Shown here: piece by piece, positions 1 to 6,350 of the stretch | Numbering within the stretch: the first letter of the stretch is position 1 | Layout of the letters: each line of letters opens with the position of its first letter | From: Bacillota bacterium | GTDB lineage: Bacteria > Bacillota > UBA4882 > UBA8346 | Direction of reading: 5' to 3' | NCBI GenBank assembly: GCA_023415375.1 | Contig: JAEZKW010000102.1 | Span: 1 to 12,424 of the forward strand | DNA: 12,424 nt | Notes under the pieces: model-generated | Told to the model about the DNA's origin: nothing | Database searches by the model: none | The model's input: only the letters and a program-made list of their open reading frames with translations | Translations under genes and position numbers: made by a program

Positions 1-671
1 CCACTTTGGAATGTCAACATCCCCAGGCCCAGATCCTCAACTTCGATATTTCGTTGCCTGGTGGCGATTTTTCCGTAAACACCGGTAACTTGTCCCATCA
101 TCCATTGCAATAAATCGATATTATGAATGGATTGATTCATCAGCACTCCGCCATCCTGGGCCCAAGTGCCGTGCCAGGAATCTTGTTCAAAGTAATGCTG
201 ATCGCGATACCAACGAATCACTGCCGTTGCATGGGTCAATTTCCCAAACCGTCCATTTTCCATAGCCTGCCGTAATTTCTGAACTACCTGGTTGTAACGG
301 TTTTGATGGCAAACACCCAAATAAACATGATTTTTAGCACAAGCCGCGATCAAGCGGTCTGCATCGTGTAATGATAAAGCCATCGGTTTTTCGACAATAA
401 CGTGTTTACCCGCCTGGGCCGCCGCAATTCCGATTTCGGCGTGGCAGCCGCTGGAAGTGGCAATTGAGATAATATCAATGTCCGGGCGCTCTAAAACCAC
501 CCGATAATCGGTATAAACTTCTCCACCGTATGTCCGGCTGTAATTTTCTGCTTTTTCCGGAACCAGGTCACAGACTGCTTCCAACTCCGCCTGTTCCAAT
601 TCCACAATATTACGGGCGTGATTGGGTGCAATCCGGCCACAGCCGATTAAGCCAAATCTGAAGGTGGACAT
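1..671 (-). CDS. wbpB: Gfo/Idh/MocA-family NAD-dependent oxidoreductase, WbpB/WlbA-like (partial, C-terminus outside window)
   Basis: The first 223 codons are visible and the frame runs off the window's left edge. The family oxidises or reduces sugars with NAD(P). WbpB/WlbA members oxidise UDP-GlcNAc uronic acid at C3, in the cytoplasm, on the way to diacetamido uronic acids. Visible features are an N-terminal Rossmann fold with the nucleotide loop GLIGCGRIAPNH at residues 7-18, the family EKP motif at 94-96 (catalytic Lys95), and a MNQSIHNIDLLQW segment at 178-190 whose His183 matches the second conserved catalytic position. The region RWYRDQHYFEQDSWHGTWAQ (153-172) resembles WlbA proteins. 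The ATG at 671 is preceded by AAGGGGAG at a suitable distance. It lies 107 bp behind a WbpA-like dehydrogenase, the usual WbpA-WbpB order, which supports the specific role. The subfamily rests on remembered motifs, so another sugar oxidoreductase is possible. Confidence 0.85.
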   Translation of the reverse strand, partial: MSTFRFGLIGCGRIAPNHARNIVELEQAELEAVCDLVPEKAENYSRTYGGEVYTDYRVVLERPDIDIISIATSSGCHAEIGIAAAQAGKHVIVEKPMALSLHDADRLIAACAKNHVYLGVCHQNRYNQVVQKLRQAMENGRFGKLTHATAVIRWYRDQHYFEQDSWHGTWAQDGGVLMNQSIHNIDLLQWMMGQVTGVYGKIATRQRNIEVEDLGLGMLTFQS

Positions 672-712
672 ATTTTCTCCCCTTTACTGAACTGATAATC
701 AATTATGACCCA

Positions 713-766
713 TCTGTGTCTCCGTATCTCTGTGGCCTATAATGCTTTTAGCCACGGAGACACAGA
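713..766. repeat. 13-bp perfect inverted repeat (extragenic palindrome) between wbpA and wbpB
   Basis: Arms 713-725 (TCTGTGTCTCCGT) and 754-766 are exact reverse complements with a 28-nt loop. Inside the loop, 728-736 (CTCTGTGGC) can also pair with 751-759 through one wobble, so two nested hairpins compete. There is no T-run on either side, so it is not a standard intrinsic terminator. It may be a dispersed REP-like element or an mRNA-stability hairpin between two cotranscribed genes. Confidence 0.7.
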
Positions 767-778
767 GAAAAACCAATT

Positions 779-2119
779 TTAAATACGCGCTACTTTGGCA
801 TTACATTCTTTGATATGTCTTGTAGCGTTACGTGTGTCAAAGATTAATCGGCTATTATCACAAATCCACTGATAATCATACGCGGAATGATCGGTTGTAA
901 TCAGTACCAGATCGGCTGATTTTAATAACTCTTCTGTAAGCGGTGTAGATTCCAGATGCAAATTTTCGAAAGCATAAACCGGAATACAGGGATCATTCAC
1001 CGTTACATTTGCCAGATGCTGTTTCAAAAGCTGATAGATTTTAATGGCGGGGGATTCCCGCGGATCATCAATATCTTTTTTATAAGCGATTCCAAGCATC
1101 AATACCTTGGAGTCCTTTAGCGGTTTACCGTACTCGTTCAAAAAGGCAGCAGCCCGCTCAATCACGAACTCGGGCATTTGATTATTGATTTCCCCGGCGA
1201 TTTCAATCAACCGGGTGTGATAATCGTATTCCCTGGCTTTCCAGGTTAAGTAAAAAGGATCAATTGGGATGCAATGACCGCCTAGGCCAGGACCGGGATA
1301 AAACGGCATAAATCCGTAAGGCTTGGTTTTGGCAGCATCAATGACTTCCCAAACATCGATTCCCATCTTGTTACAAAGAATGGCCATTTCATTGGCAAGC
1401 GCAATATTGATATTCCTGAAAGTATTTTCAAGAATCTTCTCCATTTCAGCCACTTTGGGGCTAGATACCTGATAAATATCATTGTTTAAAACATTTCCGT
1501 ACAAAGCGGCAGCAATTTCAGTACACCTCGGGGTAACGCCGCCGACAACTTTCGGAGTATTTTTGGTATGATATTCTTTATTACCCGGGTCAACCCGTTC
1601 CGGTGAAAATGCCAGAAAAAAGTCTTTACCGCAAGAAAGTCCGGTTGCTTCCAGCACCGGCATGACCACCTCTTCAGTGGTACCCGGATAGGTTGTACTT
1701 TCTAACACAATGAGCATATCACGATGGAGATGGGGGGCAATTTGCTGCGTAGAGCTTGATACGTAAGAAATATCCGGTTGTTGATACTTATCGAGTGGAG
1801 TCGGTACACAAATAGCAACTGCATCTACTTCTTCAATTTTCGTATAGTCAGTCGTTGCCGTTAACCGGCCGGCTTTCACCAATTCGGCCAATTCACGATC
1901 CACTACATCGCCAATATAGTTCTTACCCTGATTCACCAGTTGAGCCCGTTTGGCCTGGACGTCAAAACCGATCACCCTGTAACCGGCCTTCGCTTTTTCA
2001 ACTGCTAACGGAAGTCCCACATAACCAAGGCCGATAACGCCAAGTACGGCGGTCTTGGTTAAAATTTTATCCAATAAAGCCTGTCCCGGTTTGATAGTTT
2101 CATTATTAATATCCGGCAT
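779..2119 (-). CDS. wbpA: UDP-N-acetyl-D-glucosamine 6-dehydrogenase (nucleotide-sugar dehydrogenase, WbpA-like)
   Basis: This 446-residue enzyme belongs to the UDP-glucose/GDP-mannose dehydrogenase family. The family oxidises C6 of a nucleotide sugar to the uronic acid in two NAD-dependent steps in the cytoplasm. The N-terminal Rossmann domain carries GLGYVGLP at 30-37. VPTPLD (105-110), STTYPGTTEE (141-150) and FSPERVDPGN (171-180) are family motifs. GPGLGGHCIPIDP (276-288) contains the catalytic Cys283, and the C-terminal UDP-binding domain has GIAYKKDIDDPRESPA (343-358). I chose the ATG at 2119 because a perfect GGAGGA sits 6 nt upstream; the open frame extends nine codons further to a TTG that lacks an SD. 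UDP-GlcNAc is favoured over UDP-glucose or UDP-ManNAc because the next gene is WbpB-like. The exact substrate is inferred. Confidence 0.9.
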   Translation of the reverse strand: MPDINNETIKPGQALLDKILTKTAVLGVIGLGYVGLPLAVEKAKAGYRVIGFDVQAKRAQLVNQGKNYIGDVVDRELAELVKAGRLTATTDYTKIEEVDAVAICVPTPLDKYQQPDISYVSSSTQQIAPHLHRDMLIVLESTTYPGTTEEVVMPVLEATGLSCGKDFFLAFSPERVDPGNKEYHTKNTPKVVGGVTPRCTEIAAALYGNVLNNDIYQVSSPKVAEMEKILENTFRNINIALANEMAILCNKMGIDVWEVIDAAKTKPYGFMPFYPGPGLGGHCIPIDPFYLTWKAREYDYHTRLIEIAGEINNQMPEFVIERAAAFLNEYGKPLKDSKVLMLGIAYKKDIDDPRESPAIKIYQLLKQHLANVTVNDPCIPVYAFENLHLESTPLTEELLKSADLVLITTDHSAYDYQWICDNSRLIFDTRNATRHIKECNAKVARI

Positions 2120-2125
2120 AATTCT

Positions 2126-2131
2126 TCCTCC
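2126..2131 (-). promoter_or_regulatory. Ribosome binding site deciding the wbpA start
   Basis: GGAGGA read on the minus strand lies 6 nt before the ATG at 2119. The longer TTG start at 2146 would place this SD inside the coding region and has no SD of its own. Confidence 0.85.
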
Positions 2132-2179
2132 GCAATAAATTCGCAAAAAAGGCTGTCAAAAAAGTAATTTAAAATCAAT

Positions 2180-2206
2180 AAGATATACAATTATATTGTA
2201 TATCTT
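2180..2206 (-). promoter_or_regulatory. AT-rich perfect palindrome in the wbpA leader
   Basis: AGATATACAA at 2181-2190 pairs exactly with TTGTATATCT at 2196-2205, and one more pair on each side gives 12 bp with a 3-nt loop. It lies between the candidate promoter (2254-2282) and wbpA. Just upstream in transcription order (2206-2227) are three copies of a TTTAAAG-like heptamer. It could be an operator, a leader hairpin or a weak terminator. A loose T-rich stretch follows it, but no uninterrupted T-run. Confidence 0.55.
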
Positions 2207-2253
2207 TAACCTTTAAACTTTAAACTTTCTTTTGGGGCAGCTCCACTAGCTCA

Positions 2254-2282
2254 ATTATATATCATTCATTCAAATTTGCAAA
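2254..2282 (-). promoter_or_regulatory. Candidate sigma-A promoter for the wbpA-wbpB operon
   Basis: On the minus strand a perfect -10 TATAAT (2259-2254) follows a TTTGCA-like -35 (2282-2277) after a 17-bp spacer. The predicted start near 2247 gives a leader of about 125 nt. The rest of the 332-bp gap before wbpA (2120-2451) holds the palindrome and heptamers described separately; I see no gene in it. Confidence 0.55.
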
Positions 2283-2426
2283 TCAAAGCAATAATTTTTC
2301 AAAAACTTTTTAAAACAAAAAAGCCGACATTTGATGAACCGAATAATAGAAACTGTGGAATAACATATCCGACCATTTTTGTAACAGAAAATAGATAACG
2401 ACTCTCCCGACTATCGGCACGATTAC

Positions 2427-2447
2427 CAATAACTAATAACCAATAAC
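2427..2447. repeat. Three tandem heptamers (CAATAAC-type) after dapA
   Basis: CAATAAC, TAATAAC and CAATAAC lie head to tail five bases beyond the dapA stop codon. This is a short low-complexity repeat with no visible function. Confidence 0.6.
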
Positions 2448-2451
2448 CAGT

Positions 2452-3333
2452 TTACACCAACCCTAAATTTTTCAAAACTTCTTGGAGTACTTTCTGTTCA
2501 TCGGCAGTGGCCTCAACCAGCGGTAATCTTAATCCACCTGCCTTAAATCCCAATAAATTACAAGCCGCCTTCACCATAATCGGATTGGTCGTTATGAAGA
2601 GACTACGGATTAGCGGAGCTACCTCGCTATTAATTTTATTGGCCGTTAAAAGATCACCTCTGCAAAAAGCAATAATCATTTCTTGAAGTTTTCGCCCTAC
2701 GATGTGACTAGCCACACTAATAACTCCTACACCTCCAAGACTCATCACCGGCAAAGTCATGGCATCATCGCCGCTATATATCATAAATTCTTTCGGTACT
2801 TTTTCATAGATCTCACTCACTTGACTGAGATTGCCTGAAGCTTCTTTCACCGCCACGATATTTTCGATTGCCGCTAGTCTCTCAATGGTCCCAGGTGAAA
2901 TATTGACCCCGGTGCGACCAGGAATATTGTACAAGATCACCGGCAAAGAAGTCTCTTTGGCTATGGTCTTAAAATGTTGATACAATCCCTCCTGAGGCGG
3001 TTTGTTGTAGTAGGGTGCCACCAGCATCACACCATCAACGCCGGTTCGCTCAGCCTCTTTGGTTAATTCAATGCTGGCTGCGGTGTCATAACTTCCTGTT
3101 CCAGCAATAACGGTCCCTTTTCCACCAATTGCCTCAACAACCGCTTTAAACAGTCCTATTTTTTCCTGTTTGGTTAATGTTGGTGATTCACCGGTCGTAC
3201 CAGCGACTACGACGCCGTCAGAACCAGAGTCAACCAATTTCACAGCCAATTCTTGTGCCGCTTGATAATTAACTTGTAAATTCTGATTGAATGGCGTTAC
3301 CATAGCGGTTAAAACTTTACCAAACTTTACCAT
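2452..3333 (-). CDS. dapA: 4-hydroxy-tetrahydrodipicolinate synthase (DHDPS)
   Basis: DapA condenses pyruvate with aspartate semialdehyde, the entry step of the DAP/lysine branch and the source of precursor for dipicolinate. The 293 residues match the family's usual length. Visible catalytic residues are Thr46-Thr47 in AGTTGES, Tyr109 in PYYNKPP, Tyr135 in LYNIPGRTG, Arg140 and the Schiff-base Lys163 in VAVKEASGN. Positions equal to the E. coli lysine-feedback residues His53, His56, Asn80 and Glu84 are Lys55, Lys58, Tyr82 and Ala86, so lysine inhibition is probably absent, as in other Gram-positive enzymes (inference from a hand alignment). The ATG at 3333 has AAGGGGG just upstream, overlapping the dapG stop region. 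Only 11 bp separate the two genes, so translation is probably coupled in one operon. Confidence 0.97.
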   Translation of the reverse strand: MVKFGKVLTAMVTPFNQNLQVNYQAAQELAVKLVDSGSDGVVVAGTTGESPTLTKQEKIGLFKAVVEAIGGKGTVIAGTGSYDTAASIELTKEAERTGVDGVMLVAPYYNKPPQEGLYQHFKTIAKETSLPVILYNIPGRTGVNISPGTIERLAAIENIVAVKEASGNLSQVSEIYEKVPKEFMIYSGDDAMTLPVMSLGGVGVISVASHIVGRKLQEMIIAFCRGDLLTANKINSEVAPLIRSLFITTNPIMVKAACNLLGFKAGGLRLPLVEATADEQKVLQEVLKNLGLV

Positions 3334-3344
3334 AGGAATCCCCC

Positions 3345-4562
3345 TTATTCCGCTAACTCAAATTCATCGTGTAACGCTTGAAGAGCGCCACACATATCTT
3401 CTTGTTTTACCAGGCAGGCAATATTGATATGGGAATCGGTCGAATGATAAATTGAAATATGTTCCTTCTGTAAACCCTTCACCATACGCGCCATAACTCC
3501 AGGGACACCCCGCATCCCTGAACCCACAATCGCGACTTTGGCATAACCCTTCTCAACGGATAACCCAAGTTTCAAAGGACTTAACACTTCTTTGGCCTTA
3601 TCCGTGAGGTCACCTTTGATAATGAAGGCAATATTAAAAGGTGATACCTGGATCATATCCACACTAATTCCCGTACCTGCCAACACTTGGAAAACTTTTA
3701 AGACTGTTCCGTCTTTGTTTAAATCTGCTTGGGAAGTGATCTTAACCAGGGCCATTTCTGCAATTTGAGCCAGACCGGTTACCACTTTGTCCCTAATTTC
3801 AACGTCTCCGATGGATGTTCCATCACTAATCAGTGTGCCCAAATTGTTGGAAAAAGTTGAGCGAATTCGCAAAGGAATCCTGCCCTCCATGGCTATTTCC
3901 ACCGCCCGCGGGTGTACTACTTTTGCACCTAGATGAGCCATTTCACAAACTTCATTATAAGTCATTACCGGTAGCGGCTTAGCCTGGGGCACCATCCGCG
4001 GATCAGCCGTCATAATTCCGTCTACATCAGTATAAATCTCGACCAACTCAGCGTGTAACGCCACTCCTAAAGCTGAACCGCTAGTATCGCTGCCACCACG
4101 GCCCAAAGTCGTAACTTCTCCATCCTGAGTAACTCCTTGAAAACCGGCAACGACCGCTACTTTCCCCTCTTCAAGACATTTCCGTAAATTATCGGGCTTA
4201 ATCTCGATAATTCGGGCATTATTAAAGTGATGGTCCGTAATAATACCGGCTTGACCCCCAGTAAAAGCCGCCGCTTCGATACCGTGCGCTTTTAAAGTCT
4301 GTACCATGACTACGGTTGATATGTTTTCACCACAAGACATTAAAAGATCGAGTTCACGCGGTTTAATATATTTTAATACCCCGCGGGCTAGTCCGATGAG
4401 GGTATCCGTAGCATAAGGATCGCCGTTACGGCCCATAGCCGATACAACGACGACCACTCCCAATCCTTTTCCCAAAGCTTCCTTTACCTTCAATACAACA
4501 TTTTCACGGCCTTCCTGGGTTGCTACTGAAGTTCCCCCAAATTTTTGCACAATGACCTTCAT
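3345..4562 (-). CDS. dapG: Aspartate kinase, DapG type (aspartokinase I)
   Basis: This enzyme phosphorylates aspartate with ATP, the first step of the aspartate pathway. The 405 residues comprise a kinase domain (about 1-245) with KFGGTS at 7-12, SAMGRNGDPYATD at 41-53, a GRGGSDTSG loop at 154-162 and TDVDGIMTADPR at 178-189. Two ACT domains follow: the first is seen in VLAGTGISVDMIQVSP (293-308), the second from about 341 with GVPGVMARMVKGL and STDSH. The length, the ACT layout and the shared MGRxGDPYATD and DSH segments match B. subtilis DapG, which is inhibited by meso-DAP, better than LysC. The ATG at 4562 has a modest GAGAGG SD. It is followed directly by dapA and preceded by a 236-bp gap where B. 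subtilis carries asd. Effector specificity is inferred from similarity only. Confidence 0.95.
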   Translation of the reverse strand: MKVIVQKFGGTSVATQEGRENVVLKVKEALGKGLGVVVVVSAMGRNGDPYATDTLIGLARGVLKYIKPRELDLLMSCGENISTVVMVQTLKAHGIEAAAFTGGQAGIITDHHFNNARIIEIKPDNLRKCLEEGKVAVVAGFQGVTQDGEVTTLGRGGSDTSGSALGVALHAELVEIYTDVDGIMTADPRMVPQAKPLPVMTYNEVCEMAHLGAKVVHPRAVEIAMEGRIPLRIRSTFSNNLGTLISDGTSIGDVEIRDKVVTGLAQIAEMALVKITSQADLNKDGTVLKVFQVLAGTGISVDMIQVSPFNIAFIIKGDLTDKAKEVLSPLKLGLSVEKGYAKVAIVGSGMRGVPGVMARMVKGLQKEHISIYHSTDSHINIACLVKQEDMCGALQALHDEFELAE

Positions 4563-4600
4563 CGTCTAGCCTCTCTTTCAGATGTAAGTTATCCATTTCA

Positions 4601-4663
4601 ATCAATTATTACATAGTTAATCATTTCATAATTTATTATTACATAATTTATTAATTCATAATG
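4601..4663. repeat. Degenerate AT-rich tandem repeats (about 15-bp period) in the dapG leader
   Basis: On the minus strand, units resembling AATAATAAATTATGA recur about four times with one to four changes each. The tract lies between the terminator-like hairpin and the dapG SD. It may supply promoter AT-richness or a protein-binding array. I could not pick out a convincing -35/-10 pair here. Confidence 0.45.
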
Positions 4664-4695
4664 ACTTCATTAATTCATCCTAATCTAAAAATGTT

Positions 4696-4733
4696 AAAAA
4701 GCCATGACCGGAGATAACGAATCCCCGGTACAT
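4696..4733 (-). terminator. Candidate intrinsic terminator or attenuator between dpaB and dapG
   Basis: On the minus strand ACCGGGGAT (4729-4721), loop TCGTT, and ATCTCCGGT (4715-4707) form a 9-bp stem with one G-U pair. A one-base bulge lets three more pairs form (4731-4733 with 4704-4706). GGC and then TTTTT (4700-4696) follow. It lies about 65 bp after dpaB and would partly separate dpaB from dapG-dapA. Confidence 0.55.
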
Positions 4734-4775
4734 TTTAAACATTGTTTCATGGATTCTTCGGATTAACTCTATTTT

Positions 4776-4799
4776 AAGGAACTTAACAAGGAACTTAAC
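4776..4799. repeat. Perfect 12-bp tandem duplication at the dpaB stop
   Basis: AAGGAACTTAAC occurs twice back to back (4776-4787 and 4788-4799). The last base is part of the dpaB stop codon. It looks like a recent slippage or duplication; no function is evident. Confidence 0.7.
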
Positions 4800-5383
4800 T
4801 AGTAGCTAACCATAACCGGCTGCAATTGCCGACCATCTAATGCCGCTAAAAGCGTCTCCGGAATAAATTGCATTTTCGCAATCAGGGAGTTTTGTTTGGA
4901 TTCCGGGCTATCTTGCCCAAATGGCACAAAATAGGTATTCTTACGATTAATCAATGTTCCTATGTTTCTAGCATTGGCCCCTAATCCATCATTGGTTGAG
5001 ATAGCGAGCACCACAGGCCGGTTATTTCGCAAATGAGCTTTTGCCGCTAGCAGCACACAAGTGTCTGTGACACCTAGGGCCATTTTGGCTAAAGTATTTC
5101 CGGTACAAGGTGCTACCAATATTAAATCCAATAATTTCTGCGGCCCAATGGCTTCAACCTGTGCCATTGTAGTTAACGGGGCTTTTCCGGCAATCGTTGT
5201 AACTTTTTCTTTCCAATCAGCGGCCTTTCCAAAACGAGTATCCGTTTCCTGAACCGCTGGCGAGAAAATCGGTGTAATGATTGCCCCTTCGTCTTTCAAC
5301 AATTGCATATAAGGCAACACTTCGGCAATCGTACAATAAGATCCGGTTAGGGCAAATCCAATCCGAATACCATCAAACCTCAT
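4799..5383 (-). CDS. dpaB: Dipicolinate synthase subunit B (SpoVFB)
   Basis: DpaB is the flavoprotein-like subunit that, with DpaA, converts 4-hydroxy-tetrahydrodipicolinate (or its dehydrated form) to dipicolinic acid in the mother cell during sporulation. The 194 residues (usual size about 200) have the flavoprotein/PpcDC-like fold signature: GIRIGFALTGSYCTI at 5-19, LVAPCTGNTLAKMALGVTD at 89-107 and LAISTNDGLGANARNIG at 126-142. I chose the ATG at 5383 because AAGGGG lies 8 nt upstream. A GTG at 5392 is in frame but falls inside that SD. The start overlaps the end of dpaA by 11 nt in another frame, typical of translational coupling between two subunits of one complex. Confidence 0.95.
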   Translation of the reverse strand: MRFDGIRIGFALTGSYCTIAEVLPYMQLLKDEGAIITPIFSPAVQETDTRFGKAADWKEKVTTIAGKAPLTTMAQVEAIGPQKLLDLILVAPCTGNTLAKMALGVTDTCVLLAAKAHLRNNRPVVLAISTNDGLGANARNIGTLINRKNTYFVPFGQDSPESKQNSLIAKMQFIPETLLAALDGRQLQPVMVSY

Positions 5384-6278
5384 AAACTCCACCCCTTTCT
5401 TTAAAGTAATCTTTAATTAACTTGGGGATGGTAGAGGCTAAAATATCTCCGGCGGTTTTTGGAGCCACCAGACCGGGTAATCCCGGCGCTAAAATTGCCT
5501 TTATGTTGAGGCGTTCAGCAGCTTTAAAATCAGTCCCGCCAGGCGCTGAAGCTAAATCAATAATTACCGTTTCGGGTTTTAATTTCACTAAAATCTGTTC
5601 ACTAATAACTGATGCGGGTACAGTGTTAATTATCAAATCTGCTCTCTGGACAATCTCAATCCAGTCGCCCAATAGGATGGTTTTACATCCCATTTCCTTG
5701 GCTCTAGCTAATGAATCTTTACGTCTTGCCGTAACAGTAACTCCGGCATTTAAAGCTTTAAAAATCCGGGCCACACTCATTCCAACCCGGCCAAAGCCGA
5801 TAACAATCACCTGACTGCCATGAATTGTTATCGGTAATTCTTCCATAGCAAATTGCAAAGTTCCTTCTGCTGTCGGTATTGAATTTAAAATTGCAATTTC
5901 GTCATCATCAGCATATTGAATAACTTTTAAGTCGCGAGAATCAACGATTTCTTTCCAACGCTTCGTAATCGAGCCAGTAACAATGACGGTCTCTGGAGCC
6001 AAGGAGGTTAAATACTGAACAAAATCAATCCGGGGTTCTCCTTTATAACTCCATACGAAACCCTCATCATTCATCCCACCGATGGGGAGCAAAACTACAT
6101 CAGCATCGGCGAGAGCTTCTACAAGGCTACTATGATATTCTATTGCCTGTGGAACCGCCGGCTGAGGATGACCAAAAATCTTCACTTTCTTAAAAAGACT
6201 GGTTAAGCTTTTAGCAACAGTAATTTGTCTGGCATCTCCACCGACGACTGTCACCTGTAATTCAGAAATAGGCTTCAC
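5373..6278 (-). CDS. dpaA: Dipicolinate synthase subunit A (SpoVFA)
   Basis: DpaA is the NAD(P)-binding dehydrogenase subunit of dipicolinate synthase. It supplies the DPA that packs the spore core with calcium. The 301 residues match the family length. An N-terminal domain (about 1-150) includes VTVVGGDARQI (9-19) and the characteristic PTAEGTLQFAMEELPITIHG (135-154). A second Rossmann domain follows with VIGFGRVGMSVA at 159-170 and a conserved LAPGLPGLVAPKTAGDIL near 263-280. The start is GTG at 6278, set by GGAGGAG about 5 nt upstream. The gene lies 72 bp behind dapB and overlaps dpaB by 11 nt. In B. subtilis this operon is read by sigma-K; here a weak sigma-K-like site and a hairpin lie in the gap before the gene. 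Confidence 0.96.
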   Translation of the reverse strand: MKPISELQVTVVGGDARQITVAKSLTSLFKKVKIFGHPQPAVPQAIEYHSSLVEALADADVVLLPIGGMNDEGFVWSYKGEPRIDFVQYLTSLAPETVIVTGSITKRWKEIVDSRDLKVIQYADDDEIAILNSIPTAEGTLQFAMEELPITIHGSQVIVIGFGRVGMSVARIFKALNAGVTVTARRKDSLARAKEMGCKTILLGDWIEIVQRADLIINTVPASVISEQILVKLKPETVIIDLASAPGGTDFKAAERLNIKAILAPGLPGLVAPKTAGDILASTIPKLIKDYFKERGGVYEV

Positions 6279-6291
6279 CGAGGCTCCTCCT

Positions 6292-6337
6292 TTCCCAACT
6301 TAAAAACATGCTAATGTAGTATATTCTAAGTTGGGAA
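6292..6337 (-). promoter_or_regulatory. 11-bp inverted repeat touching the dpaA ribosome binding site
   Basis: TCCCAACTTA (6293-6302) and TAAGTTGGGA (6327-6336) are exact reverse complements, with one further A-T pair outside and a 24-nt loop. In the minus-strand RNA the 3' arm runs straight into AAGGAGGAG, the dpaA SD. No T-run follows, so it looks more like a translation-control or mRNA-processing hairpin than a terminator. Confidence 0.5.
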
Positions 6338-6344
6338 GTAAGGT
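6317..6344 (-). promoter_or_regulatory. Weak sigma-K-like promoter candidate before dpaA
   Basis: On the minus strand AATATACTA (6325-6317) matches the sigma-K -10 consensus CATANNNTA at five of six fixed positions. An AC (6344-6343) lies 17 nt upstream where the -35 is expected. The consensus is short, so a chance match is quite possible. It is listed because dpaA-dpaB homologues are sigma-K dependent in B. subtilis. Confidence 0.25.
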
Positions 6345-6350
6345 GAGACT

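Noticed and set aside
2120..2146. Nine-codon N-terminal extension of wbpA from a TTG at 2146
   Set aside because: There is no SD before the TTG. A perfect GGAGGA stands 6 nt before the internal ATG at 2119, and the extension would encode that SD.
2317..2418. Rho-independent terminator for dapA using TCGGC before TTTTTT
   Set aside because: The only matching arm (GCCGA, 5 bp) lies about 86 nt away; no compact hairpin precedes the T-run.
5384..5392. GTG start for dpaB at 5392
   Set aside because: The GTG is part of the AAGGGGTGGAG SD region; the ATG at 5383 has proper spacing from it.
5422..5814. 130-codon + strand frame opposite dpaA
   Set aside because: It is antisense to the conserved Rossmann domain of dpaA, and I recognise no motif in its product.
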